This document shows, piece by piece, positions 32,490 to 41,994 of a DNA stretch of 64,000 nucleotides. The stretch is taken from assembly GCF_018476525.1 (NCBI RefSeq), contig NZ_JAHCST010000002.1, forward strand, positions 62,001-126,000. Direction: 5' to 3'. The notes beneath the pieces are model-generated. The model saw only the letters and a list, made by a program, of their open reading frames with translations, had not been told where the DNA came from and did no database searches. Source of the DNA: Acrocarpospora catenulata. Its GTDB lineage: Bacteria > Actinomycetota > Actinomycetes > Streptosporangiales > Streptosporangiaceae. The position numbers and the translations under genes were made by a program. Numbering within the stretch: the first letter of the stretch is position 1; each line of letters starts with the position of its first letter.

Positions 32490-33437
32490 GTGGAGGCGAG
32501 CGATGCGGGGCCGACAGCAGAGCATCCGGCAGGCGTCGGTCTTTTGATCACCATCGTGCTGGCGCTGGCGGCGGCGGGCCTGCTCGGGCTGGGATTCGTG
32601 GCCCAGCAGCACGCGGCCTACGCCGAGCCGCTCGGCGAGATGCTGCATCTGCGCCTGCTGCTGCACCTGATCCGCAAGCCGCTCTGGCTGGGCGGCCTCG
32701 CCGCGATGATCGGCGGCCAGCTACTCGGCGCGCTGGCCCTGCAGCGCAGTGACGTGGCGCGCGTCGTACCGCTCACGGCGACCAACCTCATCTTCGCCCT
32801 GGCCGTGGCGGCGGCCGTGTACCGGGAGCGCCTGGGACGCGGGGAGTGGCTGGGGGCGGTGCTGGTCAGCGGAGGGGTGGCGGTGTTCCTGGTGTCCGGG
32901 GAGCCGCACAGCGTCGGCCCGCCCGACTCCAGCCCCGCCGCCTGGCTGGCCATGCTGGTCACGCTGATCGCGGCGGGCGGGCTGGTGCTGGTGGCGGTAC
33001 GGTCCGCGCTGTCGACCAAGGCGATGCTGCTGGCGGCGGCCGCGGGCACACTGTACGGGGTCCAGGACGTGCTGACCCGCGACTCGCTGGTCCGGATGGA
33101 GCGGACCGGGCAGGGGCTGGGCGCGCTGCTGACCGCCTGGCAGCCGTACCTACTGATCATGGTCGCGGTGGTGGGCATCCTGCTCAGCCAGAGCGCCTTC
33201 GACGCCGCGCCGCTGCGCGTCTCGCTGCCGGCCGCCACCGCGGCCGAGCCGATCATCGGGATCGTGCTGGGCGTGGCCATCCTCGGCGAACGCCTGCGCG
33301 TCGATCCACCCGCCCTGGCGGGCGAGGTCGCGGGCCTGATCGCGCTGGTGGCCGGGATCATCATCCTCGGCCGCTCACCGTTCCTGGCCAAATCCGAGCA
33401 AGGCCCCGCCCGGTCCCCCGACCGGGCGCAGGGGTGA
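32490..33437 (+). CDS. DMT-superfamily membrane transporter
   Basis: About 315 aa with nine to ten membrane helices in two EamA-like halves. Helix GLLITIVLALAAAGLLGLGFVAQQHAA leads, and the repeat motifs are VVPLTATNLIFALAVAAAVYRERLGRGEWLGA and SLPAATAAEPIIGIVLGVAILGERLRVDPP. Start GTG 32490 follows a GGTGGGGG stretch; an in-frame ATG at 32454 has no SD. The substrate is unknown. It has its own promoter region of about 120 bp after the divergent DinB-like gene. Confidence 0.8.
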   Translation: MEASDAGPTAEHPAGVGLLITIVLALAAAGLLGLGFVAQQHAAYAEPLGEMLHLRLLLHLIRKPLWLGGLAAMIGGQLLGALALQRSDVARVVPLTATNLIFALAVAAAVYRERLGRGEWLGAVLVSGGVAVFLVSGEPHSVGPPDSSPAAWLAMLVTLIAAGGLVLVAVRSALSTKAMLLAAAAGTLYGVQDVLTRDSLVRMERTGQGLGALLTAWQPYLLIMVAVVGILLSQSAFDAAPLRVSLPAATAAEPIIGIVLGVAILGERLRVDPPALAGEVAGLIALVAGIIILGRSPFLAKSEQGPARSPDRAQG

Positions 33438-33448
33438 TTTACGGCCGA

Positions 33449-34228
33449 TCAGACCAAGGGGATCAGGTCGGCCACCGAGTCGACGATCTGGGAGGGACGG
33501 AACGGGAAGCGGTCGACCTGGCCGCGCTGGGTCACGCCGGTGAGGACCAGGATGGTGTGCAGGCCGGCCTCCATGCCGCAGACGACGTCGGTGTCCATGC
33601 GGTCGCCGATCATGGCGGTGCTCTCGCTGTGCGCCTCGATGCGGTTGAGGGCGCTGCGCATCATCATCGGGTTGGGTTTGCCGACGAAGTACGGGTCCAC
33701 GCCGGTGGCTTTGGTGATCATGGCGGCCACGGCGCCGCAGGCGGGGAGGTTGCCCTCGTGGGAGGGGCCGACCGCGTCGGGGTTGGTGGCGATGAAGCGG
33801 GCGCCGTTCTCGATCAGGCGGATCGCCCGGGTGATGTGGGAGAAGCTGTAGGTGCGGGTCTCGCCGAGCACCACGTAGTCGGGGTCCAGGTCGGTGAGCA
33901 CGTAGCCGGCCTCGTGCAGGGCCGTGGTCAGGCCCGCCTCGCCCACCACGTACGCCGAGCCCTCCGGGCGCTGGGTGGCCAGGAAGTCGGCGGTGGCCAT
34001 CGCGGAGGTCCAGATGGCCTCGGGGGGCACGTCCAGGCCGGCCGCGCGGAGCCGTACCGACAGGTCGCGGGGGGTGTAGATGGAGTTGTTGGTGAGCACG
34101 AGAAACCGTTTGCCGGAGGCGCTCAGCTTCTTGATGAACTCGTCGGCTCCGGGCACGGGCTTGCCCTCGTGGACCAGGACGCCGTCCATGTCCGACAGCC
34201 AGCAGGAGATGGGCTTGCGCTCAGTCAT
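33449..34228 (-). CDS. HAD-IIA hydrolase (NagD-like phosphatase)
   Basis: 259 aa. The HAD motif I reads [14 protein letters not shown], with the nucleophile Asp and the acid Asp two residues later. Motif II is [15 protein letters not shown], the C2 cap follows, motif III Lys is in [10 protein letters not shown], and motif IV is [17 protein letters not shown]. It probably dephosphorylates small phosphometabolites in the cytoplasm. It converges with the DMT transporter (11-bp spacing) and is divergent from the LLM oxidoreductase. Confidence 0.92.
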   Translation of the reverse strand: MTERKPISCWLSDMDGVLVHEGKPVPGADEFIKKLSASGKRFLVLTNNSIYTPRDLSVRLRAAGLDVPPEAIWTSAMATADFLATQRPEGSAYVVGEAGLTTALHEAGYVLTDLDPDYVVLGETRTYSFSHITRAIRLIENGARFIATNPDAVGPSHEGNLPACGAVAAMITKATGVDPYFVGKPNPMMMRSALNRIEAHSESTAMIGDRMDTDVVCGMEAGLHTILVLTGVTQRGQVDRFPFRPSQIVDSVADLIPLV

Positions 34229-34312
34229 GGTGCAAGCATGGCAGGAGCCCCAGGCCGGAAACCAATCGGCTGATCACGCCGCTGGCGGGAAATATCCGGA
34301 GTAGGTCTCCGG

Positions 34313-35317
34313 TTGTCGGTGTTCATGGAGAACAATCGGCTGTCCGTGCTGGAACTGGTCACCGTGGGCGAGGGCAGTTCGCCCGGTGAGGCGCTCCGGG
34401 GCGCGACCGAACTCGCCCAACGCGCCGAAGAATGGGGATATTTCAGGATCTGGGTGGCGGAGCATCATGGGATGCCGGGGGTGGCCAGCAGTTCCCCGGC
34501 GGTGATCATCGCGCATCTGGCGGCGGCCACCCGGACCATCCGGGTCGGGTCGGGCGGGGTGATGCTCCCCAACCACGCACCGCTGGTGATCGCCGAGCAG
34601 TTCGGCACCCTGCACGCGCTGCACCCCGGCCGCATCGACCTCGGCTTGGGCCGCGCCCCCGGCACCGATCTGGCCACCGCGCACGCGCTGCGCCGCTCGG
34701 CCCACGTGGACCCGGACGAGTTCCCCCAGCAGGTCGCCGAGTTGACCGCGTTCCTGGACGGGACCTATCCCAGCATCCAGGCCATCCCGCGCGGCGACGA
34801 CCGCCCGCCCATCTGGCTGCTGGGCTCCAGCGGGTTCAGCGCCCGGCTGGCCGGTCTGCTCGGGCTGCCGTTCGCGTTCGCCCACCACTTCAGCGCGGTC
34901 AACACTGAACCGGCTCTGGAGATCTACCGCACCTCGTTCCGCCCGTCGGAGGCGCTGGCCGAGCCGTACGCGATGATCGGGGTCTCCGCGCTGGCGGCCG
35001 AGACCGAGGAGGAGGCGCGGCGGCAGGCCCTGCCGGGGGCGCTGGCCTTCCTGCGCATGCGGCACGGGCGCCCCGGCCGCTTCCCCACCCCCGAGGAGGC
35101 CGCCGCCTACCCGTTCACGGCCGCCGAGTCCGAGTTCGTGTACGGGCGGCTGGCCGATGTCGTCTACGGCGATCCCGACCAGGTCCGTACCGGCCTGGAC
35201 GAGCTGCGCAAGCGCACCGGGGCCGACGAATTGATGATCACCACCACCGTGCACGGCGTCGACACCCGGCTCCGGTCCTACGAGCTGATTGCCAGGGCAT
35301 ATGAAATGACCCCCTAG
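34313..35317 (+). CDS. LLM-class flavin-dependent oxidoreductase
   Basis: 334-aa luciferase-like TIM barrel: [72 protein letters not shown] and [13 protein letters not shown] are hallmarks of the MsnO8/YhbW-like subgroup. It uses FMN or F420 with an unknown substrate. TTG 34313 is preceded at 7-nt spacing by GGAGTAGG; GTG 34319 and ATG 34325 are later alternatives. It stands 39 bp before the amino-acid ABC operon. Confidence 0.88.
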   Translation: MSVFMENNRLSVLELVTVGEGSSPGEALRGATELAQRAEEWGYFRIWVAEHHGMPGVASSSPAVIIAHLAAATRTIRVGSGGVMLPNHAPLVIAEQFGTLHALHPGRIDLGLGRAPGTDLATAHALRRSAHVDPDEFPQQVAELTAFLDGTYPSIQAIPRGDDRPPIWLLGSSGFSARLAGLLGLPFAFAHHFSAVNTEPALEIYRTSFRPSEALAEPYAMIGVSALAAETEEEARRQALPGALAFLRMRHGRPGRFPTPEEAAAYPFTAAESEFVYGRLADVVYGDPDQVRTGLDELRKRTGADELMITTTVHGVDTRLRSYELIARAYEMTP

Positions 35318-35356
35318 GGTGGATTCCAGCCCAAATGGGATTCGGGGGGATGAAAC

Positions 35357-36265
35357 ATGACACGGTCGCGCCCCTGGCGCGCCATACGCGCCTGTGCTCT
35401 GGGCCTGGGCGCCTGCGGCCTGGGGCTGGCCGTCGTGAGCTGCGGGAACACCGGCAACACCGGGACCACCGCCGCGACGCCCAGCCCGGTGCCCAGCCTC
35501 GCCGCGCAGGTTCCGCAGGCGATCAGGGACGACGGGAAGCTGATGATCGCCACCGACGCCTCGTACCCGCCCAACGAGTACGTGGACCCGGCCACCCAGC
35601 AGATCGTCGGCTGGAACGTCGAACTGGGCACGGCCGTCGCCGGAAAGCTGGGCCTGCGGCCGGAGTTCCAGAACGCCGGGTTCGACACGATCATCCCCGG
35701 ACTGCAGTCCGGCAAGTACGAGATCGGCATCTCCTCCTTCACCGACAACAAGGAGCGGGAGAAGGCGGTCGACTTCGTCACCTACTACAGCGCGGGCACC
35801 TCGTGGGCGTCCCTGAAGGACAACCCGAAGCACGTCACCCCGGACAACGCCTGCGGCAAGACCGTCGGCGTGCAGCAGGGCACCGTGCAGGTACAGGACG
35901 TGGCGGTCCGCAGCGCCGCCTGCCAGCAGGCCGGCAAGCCCGCCATCCAGACCGTGGTGCGCAAGCAGCAGACCGAGGTCAACGCCGACCTGGTGGCCGG
36001 GAAGACCGACGCGATGCTGGCCGACTCCCCGATCGTCGGCTACGTGGTCAAGCAGACCGGCGGCAAGCTGGCCGTGATCGGCACCGCCTACGGCACCGCC
36101 CCGTACGGCTGGGCGATCGGCAAGAACTCCGGCACCCTCAAGGACGCCGTGCTGGCCGCGGTCAAAGCGATCATCGCCGATGGAACGTACCAAAAGATTC
36201 TCGACAAGTGGGGCGTCCAGCAGGGCGCCATCACCGATCCGGTGATCAACGGTGCGCGGGGCTGA
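35357..36265 (+). CDS. Polar amino-acid ABC transporter substrate-binding lipoprotein
   Basis: 302 aa with a lipoprotein signal (lipobox VVSC) and a linker rich in Thr/Pro/Ala. The SBP_bac_3 domain includes LMIATDASYPPNEYVDPATQQIVGWNVELGTAVAGKLGL, DTIIPGLQSGKYEIGISSFTDNKEREKAVDF and VRKQQTEVNADLVAGKTDAMLADSP. It captures an amino acid, probably polar or basic, outside the membrane and hands it to the permease encoded next. ATG 35357 follows SD GGGGGGAT. It is the first gene of a three-gene operon. Confidence 0.93.
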   Translation: MTRSRPWRAIRACALGLGACGLGLAVVSCGNTGNTGTTAATPSPVPSLAAQVPQAIRDDGKLMIATDASYPPNEYVDPATQQIVGWNVELGTAVAGKLGLRPEFQNAGFDTIIPGLQSGKYEIGISSFTDNKEREKAVDFVTYYSAGTSWASLKDNPKHVTPDNACGKTVGVQQGTVQVQDVAVRSAACQQAGKPAIQTVVRKQQTEVNADLVAGKTDAMLADSPIVGYVVKQTGGKLAVIGTAYGTAPYGWAIGKNSGTLKDAVLAAVKAIIADGTYQKILDKWGVQQGAITDPVINGARG

Positions 36266-37142
36266 CGCGGGACCGGGGCTCGGGGTGGCCGAGCGCCCGG
36301 ACCACCGCGAACAACGGCACCCCATCAAGGCCGTGCCGGTCCGCCATCCGGGCCGGTGGGTGGCGGGGGTGGCGGTCGCCGTACTGGCGGCCATGCTGGT
36401 CAACAGCCTGCTCACCAACCCGGCCTTCAACTGGCCTGAGCAGGCCAAATACCTGTTCTCCCCGCCCGTGCTGGACGGCGTGCGCAACACCATCTGGCTG
36501 ACCGTGGCGGCGATGGCCGGCGGGGTCGGCTTCGGGATCGTGCTGGCGCTGATGCGGCTGTCGGCCAACCCGCTGCTGCGCGGCGCGTCCTGGCTGTACG
36601 TCTGGTTCTTCCGCGGTACTCCCCTGTTCACCCAGCTGCTGATCTGGGGGAACATCGGGGCGCTCTTCCCCACTCTGGGCCTGGGCATCCCGTTCGGGCC
36701 GCAGTTCGTCCAGGGCCAGACCAACGCGCTCTACAGCGCCGCGGCCGCCGCCGCGCTCGGCCTGATCTTCAACGAGGCGGCGTACATGGCGGAGATCGTC
36801 CGGGGTGGCATCCAGTCGGTCGACCACGGCCAGCAGGAGGCCGCCGCCGCGCTCGGCATGAGCCGGGCGCAGACGCTCCGCCGGATCGTGCTGCCGCAGG
36901 CGATGCGGGTGATCGTGCCGCCGACCGGCAATGAGGCCATCTCGATGCTGAAGAACACCTCGCTGGTGGCCGCGGTGCCGTACCTGGAACTGACCTTCAC
37001 TGCGCAGACCATCTACGCCACCACGTACCAGATCATCCCGATGCTGGTGATGGTCTGCCTGTGGTACCTGTTCCTGTCCTCGCTGATGATGGTCGGCCAG
37101 TTCTACCTGGAACGCCACTACGCGAAAGGCCACCGCCGATGA
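36252..37142 (+). CDS. Polar amino-acid ABC transporter permease
   Basis: 296 aa with an N-terminal helix and a HisM-type core of five helices ([41 protein letters not shown]). The EAA loop reads [29 protein letters not shown]. Start GTG 36252 overlaps the binding-protein gene by 14 bp. A hydrophilic N-terminal extension of about 30 residues precedes the first helix. It probably works as a homodimer, as no second permease is encoded. Confidence 0.93.
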   Translation: MRGADAGPGLGVAERPDHREQRHPIKAVPVRHPGRWVAGVAVAVLAAMLVNSLLTNPAFNWPEQAKYLFSPPVLDGVRNTIWLTVAAMAGGVGFGIVLALMRLSANPLLRGASWLYVWFFRGTPLFTQLLIWGNIGALFPTLGLGIPFGPQFVQGQTNALYSAAAAAALGLIFNEAAYMAEIVRGGIQSVDHGQQEAAAALGMSRAQTLRRIVLPQAMRVIVPPTGNEAISMLKNTSLVAAVPYLELTFTAQTIYATTYQIIPMLVMVCLWYLFLSSLMMVGQFYLERHYAKGHRR

Positions 37143-37903
37143 GCGAGCCCATGGTGCGCGCCGAAGCGGTCTGCAAGAGCTTCGGCCATGTGCCGGTCCT
37201 GAAGGGCATCGACCTGGAGGTACGGCCCGGCGAGGTGATGTGCGTGGTCGGGCCCTCCGGGTCCGGCAAGTCCACCTTCCTGCGCTGCGTCAACCACCTG
37301 GAGAAGATCGACGCCGGCCGCCTCTGGGTGGACGGCCAGCTGATCGGCTACCGGCAGCGGGGCGACCGGCTGCACGAGCTGCGCGACCGCGAGGTGGCCG
37401 CGCAGCGCCGCGACATCGGCATGGTCTTCCAGCGCTTCCACCTGTTCCCGCACATGACCGCGCTGGAGAACGTGATGGAGGCGCCGCTGCGGGTGCGCGG
37501 GGACAGCCGGGCCGCGGCCACCGAGCAGGCCCGCGCCCTGCTGGACCGGGTGGGCCTGGCCGACCGCACCGGCAACTATCCCGCCCAGCTCTCCGGCGGC
37601 CAGCAGCAGCGGGTGGCCATCGCCCGCGCGCTGGCCATGCACCCCAAGCTGATGCTCTTCGACGAGCCCACCTCGGCCCTGGACCCCGAGCTGGTCGGCG
37701 AGGTCCTGGACGTCATGCGCGACCTGGCCGGGGACGGCATGACCATGATCGTGGTCACCCACGAGATGGGCTTCGCCCGGGAGGTCGGCGACTCCCTGGT
37801 CTTCATGGACGACGGCCTGGTGGTCGAACGCGGCGCCCCCAAGGAGGTGCTGACCAACCCCCGGCACGAGCGCACCCAGGCGTTCCTGTCGAAGGTGCTC
37901 TAG
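37139..37903 (+). CDS. Polar amino-acid ABC transporter ATP-binding protein
   Basis: 254 aa, GlnQ/HisP type. Walker [20 protein letters not shown]-loop [17 protein letters not shown], signature [17 protein letters not shown], Walker [15 protein letters not shown] and switch His [11 protein letters not shown] are all intact. ATG 37139 overlaps the permease stop by 4 bp (ATGA). It powers the transporter and closes the operon. Its TAG stop sits on a CTAG shared with the convergent LLM gene. Confidence 0.95.
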   Translation: MSEPMVRAEAVCKSFGHVPVLKGIDLEVRPGEVMCVVGPSGSGKSTFLRCVNHLEKIDAGRLWVDGQLIGYRQRGDRLHELRDREVAAQRRDIGMVFQRFHLFPHMTALENVMEAPLRVRGDSRAAATEQARALLDRVGLADRTGNYPAQLSGGQQQRVAIARALAMHPKLMLFDEPTSALDPELVGEVLDVMRDLAGDGMTMIVVTHEMGFAREVGDSLVFMDDGLVVERGAPKEVLTNPRHERTQAFLSKVL

Positions 37904-38790
37904 GGCGCCAGCGCCTCCAGGGCCTCCTCCGCGCGGCGCATCGACTCGGCCGGGTCGGCCTCCGGGCCGCTGACGGCCGGGTTGAAGTTGAGGTCGTGGA
38001 ACAGCTCGGTCACGCCCTGCTCGGCGAGCGCCGCCACGTCCTCCTTGATCTTCTCGTACGGCCCGGCGAGCAGCCCGGACGTGTCGTCACCGGGCCGGGT
38101 GACGCCACGGCAGATGAAACGCAGCGCCTCCGGGTCGCGACCGGCCTGCTCGGCCGCCTCCTTCACCGCGGAGATCTGCTCGTGGAGCCGGGTCAGGTCC
38201 ATCCGGCTGGCGGAGATCCAGCCGTCGGCCAGCCGCCCGGCCCGGCGCAACGCGGCGGGCGCGCCCCCGCCGAGCAGCAGCGGCGGCACCACCGGGGGCT
38301 TCGGGTTCAGATGGGCGGCGGGCACCGTGTAGAACTCGCCGTCCTGCTCGACCGGATCCTCGCTCCAGAGCCGGCGCAGCAACGGGATGTACTCCTCCGC
38401 ACGCTTGCCGCGCCGCTCGATCGGCACACCCGAGGCCACGAACTCCTCCGGCACCCAGCCGAGGCCGGCCCCGACGTCCAGCCGCCCGCCCGCGACGCTC
38501 TGCAGGGTGGAAAGCAGCTTGGCCAGCATGACCGGCGAGTAGAACGGCAGGTTCAGCACCGCCACGCCCAGCCGGATCCGCCGGGTGAGCCCCGCCAGGT
38601 AGGCGAGGGTCACGATCGGGTCCTGCACGCTCAGGTAGGTGGGCCCCATCGGGTGGCCCACCGGATAGAGCAGCCGCTGGAACGTCCACACCTCGTGGTA
38701 GCCCAACTCCTCGGCCCGGCCCGCCACCCGCGCCATGTTCTCCGGAGTGGCCCACGCACCCGACACCGGCACCGCGAATCCCAACTTCAT
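37900..38790 (-). CDS. LLM-class F420-dependent oxidoreductase
   Basis: 296 aa with the TIM-barrel start [35 protein letters not shown], the segment [52 protein letters not shown], and [24 protein letters not shown]. This matches F420-dependent LLM subfamilies common in actinobacteria. ATG 38790 is preferred over GTG 38799 because the barrel starts there. A TetR gene lies 23 bp upstream on the same strand and may be cotranscribed. Confidence 0.88.
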   Translation of the reverse strand: MKLGFAVPVSGAWATPENMARVAGRAEELGYHEVWTFQRLLYPVGHPMGPTYLSVQDPIVTLAYLAGLTRRIRLGVAVLNLPFYSPVMLAKLLSTLQSVAGGRLDVGAGLGWVPEEFVASGVPIERRGKRAEEYIPLLRRLWSEDPVEQDGEFYTVPAAHLNPKPPVVPPLLLGGGAPAALRRAGRLADGWISASRMDLTRLHEQISAVKEAAEQAGRDPEALRFICRGVTRPGDDTSGLLAGPYEKIKEDVAALAEQGVTELFHDLNFNPAVSGPEADPAESMRRAEEALEALAP

Positions 38791-38813
38791 GAGGATCACC
38801 CTAGAAGACCCGA

Positions 38814-39443
38814 TCAGTGAGGTGGCGGACCGGTGGAGGTCCGATGACCCAGGCGAGTGATCTGGCCGTTGAGGATGCGCAGAGCCCGCTCGGTGGTGAG
38901 GTGGCCGAGCAGCAGATCGGAGGCCAGCCCGTCCACAAGGGCGAGCAGGGTGTCCGCGGCCAGCGCGGCCTCTTCGCCACGCTGGGCGTCGCCGTCCTTC
39001 GCCGGACCCGCTTTCTGGAGCAGGTCGGCCACCGCTGCGGCGAGCTGGGCACGGCCCTCGCGGTAGCGGTCGGCCATGGACGGGTCGTTGAGTGCCCTGA
39101 TGAACACCGCGACGCCCACCAGCGTCTCCGCCCTGCTGTCGGGATCGGTCGGGAGCAGCGCCGTCAGCAGGGCACGCAGCTGGGCCGCCGGGCTCGCCGG
39201 CAGTGGCACCGCGGCCAGGCCGCGCCGGATCCGCTCGCCGAGTCTTTCGCGTAGCCGGCTCGTGGCGTACACGAGCATTTCGTCTTTGCTGGGGAAGTAG
39301 TGCTGCACCAGCCCGATCGACATGCCCGCCGCGGTCGCGACCTCCCGCATGCTGACGGCCTCAAGCCCGCGCTCGGCGGCGATCCGCCACAGCGCCTGGC
39401 TGATCTGTCCGCGCCGCTCCTCATGATCGACCTGTTTTGGCAT
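38814..39443 (-). CDS. TetR/AcrR-family transcriptional regulator
   Basis: 209 aa. HTH region: RRGQISQALWRIAAERGLEAVSMREVATAAGMSIGLVQHYFPSKDEMLVYA, followed by a TetR_C-type helical domain. A perfect 14-bp palindrome lies in the 56-bp spacer to the divergent hydrolase pseudogene, so it probably represses itself and formerly the hydrolase. It is followed by an LLM oxidoreductase in the same direction. Confidence 0.9.
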   Translation of the reverse strand: MPKQVDHEERRGQISQALWRIAAERGLEAVSMREVATAAGMSIGLVQHYFPSKDEMLVYATSRLRERLGERIRRGLAAVPLPASPAAQLRALLTALLPTDPDSRAETLVGVAVFIRALNDPSMADRYREGRAQLAAAVADLLQKAGPAKDGDAQRGEEAALAADTLLALVDGLASDLLLGHLTTERALRILNGQITRLGHRTSTGPPPH

Positions 39444-39468
39444 CCGTACTTCCTGTTTCGCCGTTTAT

Positions 39469-39482
39469 CATACGATCGTATG
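39469..39482. promoter_or_regulatory. 14-bp palindromic operator for the TetR gene
   Basis: CATACGATCGTATG is a perfect palindrome placed 26 bp before the tetR start and 18 bp before the divergent hydrolase start, ideal for repressing both. The AAAGGAGG ribosome site of the hydrolase follows directly. Confidence 0.6.
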
Positions 39483-39499
39483 GCAAAGGAGGCGATGGG

Positions 39500-39872
39500 A
39501 TGGCACGCGCCAGGATCGGCCGGTTCACGACACCGGCGGCTCAGGAGAGGTACGAGAAGGTCTACGACGAAGGGGCCTCGGCCTTCCCGTCCCCCGTGCA
39601 GGCCCGCGACGTCGACACCGGGTTCGGGCGGGTCCGCGTCTACCAGTTCGGCCAGGACGACCGGCCGCCGATCGTGCTGCTGCACGGCAGGGGCGCCACC
39701 AGCGTCATGTGGCTGCCCAACCTCGCGGCTCTGGCCGAGCACCGCCGGGTGTACACCGTCGACCTGCTGGGTGTCCAGCCAGGCGGCGACCATCGCCGGT
39801 CAGTGCGCCGCCGAGGTGAACAACCGGGTCCTGCGCTTCATCGATGAGCAGGGGCAGCTCTTCGGCGGGTAG
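39500..39872 (+). pseudogene. Alpha/beta hydrolase with a large internal deletion
   Basis: ATG 39500 has a strong SD (AAAGGAGG). The frame gives a normal hydrolase N-terminus (GRVRVYQFGQDDRPPIVLLHGRGATSVMWLPNLAALAEHRRVYTVDLLG) with the oxyanion HGRG motif. After about 90 residues the middle of the protein, including the nucleophile elbow, is missing, and the next bases in another frame read AAEVNNRVLRFIDEQGQLFGG, a typical hydrolase C-terminus, ending at 39872. The original frame stops near 39847. So 150-plus residues were lost by a deletion that also shifted frame. The TetR regulator opposite is intact. Confidence 0.75.
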
Positions 39873-39882
39873 ATTGTCCCGG

Positions 39883-40704
39883 GTGTCTCCTGACCTGGTC
39901 CCCCATCTGCTCCGGCTGGCCGGCGGCGACGGTCCGGTGACCGTACTGAAGGACACCAAGGTGCTGGTGCTCCGGGTGGGTGAGCTGGTGGTCAAGGCTC
40001 ATCCGGCGGGGGCCGACGAGAAGGCGCTCCGGGCCCGGCTGGCGGTTCGGCTGCCGGGACTGATGCTCGCGCCGCTGAAGATCGATCGGGTCGGCGACCG
40101 GCTGGTCAGCGTGTGGCCGGCCGGGATCCCGCTCACCCCCGACGACCTGGAGGAACCGCCCTGGGAGGCGGGCGGGCGGCTGCTGGCCCGGCTGCACGCG
40201 CAACCCGTGCCGCCGGGATTGCCCGCCATGGGCGGGCAGGACCGGGTGCATCGGGCGGTCGCCCCGCTGGAGGAGGGTCACGTGATCCGGCAGGCGTACC
40301 GGACCCTGGATCTGGCGCCGCGCGGGAACCGGCTGGTGCACGGGGACTGGCACCTGGGACAGCTGGTCCGGTTCCCGAGCGGGTGGCTGCTGATCGACCC
40401 GGACGACCTGGGGTACGGCGAGCAGGTCTGGGATCTGGCCCGCCCGGCCGCCTGGTACGCCTCCGGGCTGGTCTCGGGGGCCGAGTGGGAGCGGTTTCTC
40501 GGAGCGTACCTGGCCGAGGGCGGTACGGCGGTGACACCGGAGGATCCGTGGCGGGAACTCGACGGTCCGGCACGGGCGTTGACCGTGCAACTGGCCGCCA
40601 TCGCCGTGACCACGGCGCGCCGGGAGGGGAACACCCTTGACGAGGCGGCGGAGGCTCTGGTCTCCTCCTGCGAGAGGATCCTGGCCACACCGCCTACGTC
40701 GTAG
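39883..40704 (+). CDS. Phosphotransferase (aminoglycoside phosphotransferase family)
   Basis: 273 aa. The catalytic loop reads VHGDWHLGQLV, where the usual Asn is Gln, and the metal motif reads LLIDPDDLGYGEQVWDLARPAAWY. The N-lobe is short (TVLKDTKVLVLRVGELVVKAHP). GTG 39883 starts 11 bp after the hydrolase remnant. Proteins of this group are widespread in actinobacteria without known substrates. The zinc-ribbon gene follows in the same direction after 36 bp. Confidence 0.8.
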   Translation: MSPDLVPHLLRLAGGDGPVTVLKDTKVLVLRVGELVVKAHPAGADEKALRARLAVRLPGLMLAPLKIDRVGDRLVSVWPAGIPLTPDDLEEPPWEAGGRLLARLHAQPVPPGLPAMGGQDRVHRAVAPLEEGHVIRQAYRTLDLAPRGNRLVHGDWHLGQLVRFPSGWLLIDPDDLGYGEQVWDLARPAAWYASGLVSGAEWERFLGAYLAEGGTAVTPEDPWRELDGPARALTVQLAAIAVTTARREGNTLDEAAEALVSSCERILATPPTS

Positions 40705-40740
40705 GGTGTTCGGTTGTACGCCTCTTAAGGAGATGGACTC

Positions 40741-40998
40741 ATGCAGTGCCCTAAGTGCCGCGGGAACATGCGGACCTTCGACCGCAACGGGGTTCACATC
40801 GAGCAGTGCGACAACTGCCGCGGGATCTTCCTCGACTACGGCGAGCTGGAGACCCTCAGCCGCATGGAGAACCAGTGGAACCAGCAGCACTACGCGCCGC
40901 CGCCGGCGCCGGGGCCGGCCTGGGGCGGCGGGCACCACGGCGGCCACCACTACGGCCACCACCGGCGTAGCTGGGTGAACGCGCTCTTCTCCAGCTGA
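40741..40998 (+). CDS. TFIIB-type zinc-ribbon protein
   Basis: 85 aa. The zinc ribbon is formed by MQCPKCRGNM and IEQCDNCRGIFLDYGELETL, the zf-TFIIB arrangement found in many small bacterial proteins. The C-terminal tail is rich in Pro, Gly and His (GGGHHGGHHYGHHRRS), which could bind Zn or Ni. SD AAGGAG precedes ATG 40741. Function unknown; a metal-linked role is inference. A strong terminator follows. Confidence 0.85.
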   Translation: MQCPKCRGNMRTFDRNGVHIEQCDNCRGIFLDYGELETLSRMENQWNQQHYAPPPAPGPAWGGGHHGGHHYGHHRRSWVNALFSS

Positions 40999-41008
40999 GT
41001 TCCCGCCG

Positions 41009-41045
41009 CCGCGGTCCCGCGCCTCCGGGACCGCGGCTTTCCTGT
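41009..41045 (+). terminator. Terminator after the zinc-ribbon gene
   Basis: Perfect 11-bp stem CCGCGGTCCCG / CGGGACCGCGG followed by CTTTCCTGTTT, a good intrinsic terminator. It also lies just beyond the end of the convergent lipoprotein gene. Confidence 0.85.
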
Positions 41046-41055
41046 TTCCGACAGG

Positions 41056-41994
41056 TCAGGCCGGGAAATCGTCCGGGTCGACCTCGCTGAACTTGGCGTT
41101 CCCTCCGTCCACGGGAGTGATGGTGAGCGTCCAGTCGACCCAGCGGATCGCGGAGCCGCTGTAGGTGGTGCGGAAGCGTACGGGGTCGTCGAACTTGACG
41201 AAGTCGCAGCCGCGCGTGAAGGCGCGTTTCTTGCTGTCGTAGTCGGTGCCGGTGGTGAAGTAGACGCGGTAGCTGCCGTCCTTGATGTTGGTGATCGTGG
41301 CCTTGCTCTTCTTCCGCACGTAGACGGTGATCGCCTTGCGCTTGCCGAGCATCATGGTGAGCACGCTGTCCTGCTTGCCGTCGTTCCTGACGGTCAGCTT
41401 GCTCCGCCCGCCCCGGATACTGGAGCGGAGCAGCTTGCCGTTGGACAGGCTCCGGTTCCGCTCCTTGGGCGGCTTCACGGTGACCTTGCCGCCCGGGTAG
41501 TCGCCGAGCGAGGCCAGATCGACGCCCGCCTCCCGGAGCGCGGTGAACCCCTCGGACTTGCCGAGACCGGCCATGACGGCGGTGGCCGTGCAGTAGGCGC
41601 GCTGATCCACCCCGCTGCGCAGTTCGCCCAGGCTGGTCCGCATCGACCGCAGCCCGTCGAGGTAGTCGGCGTGCTCGGTGGTGATCTCGGCGGGCGGCTG
41701 CACGGGTTCGAGCTGCTGGAGCGCCTGTTCGACCGCTCTCTCGGCACGATCCAGCCGTTCCTGCAGTGCTTTGGCCGTTTTACCCTTCTCCAGGTTCTTG
41801 AGTGCGGTGTCCACCGGGCCGCCCGCCGCGTCCAGGGCGGTGCGGTACGCGGCGGGGGTGAGCCCAGGTGGTGCGGCACTGCCGGTGGTCCCTGATGTGC
41901 TCGGTACGCTGGCGGGGGAACCCGAGGGGGCCGACGTGCAGGCCGTCAGCGTCACCGCGGTCGCGGCCAGGACGAGGTACCGGGGAGTGATCAC
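41056..41994 (-). CDS. Lipoprotein of unknown function
   Basis: 312 aa with a lipobox (TLTAC) and a Ser/Thr/Pro linker. Residues about 45-130 form an amphipathic helical region (TALKNLEKGKTAKALQERLDRAERAVEQALQQLEPV). The C-terminal half is beta-rich and basic (KLTVRNDGKQDSVLTMMLGKRKAITVYVRKKSKATITNIKDGSYRVYFTTG), resembling an exported binding domain. I do not recognise a family. ATG 41994 overlaps the ABC-F stop by 4 bp, so the two are cotranslated. Confidence 0.7.
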   Translation of the reverse strand: MITPRYLVLAATAVTLTACTSAPSGSPASVPSTSGTTGSAAPPGLTPAAYRTALDAAGGPVDTALKNLEKGKTAKALQERLDRAERAVEQALQQLEPVQPPAEITTEHADYLDGLRSMRTSLGELRSGVDQRAYCTATAVMAGLGKSEGFTALREAGVDLASLGDYPGGKVTVKPPKERNRSLSNGKLLRSSIRGGRSKLTVRNDGKQDSVLTMMLGKRKAITVYVRKKSKATITNIKDGSYRVYFTTGTDYDSKKRAFTRGCDFVKFDDPVRFRTTYSGSAIRWVDWTLTITPVDGGNAKFSEVDPDDFPA

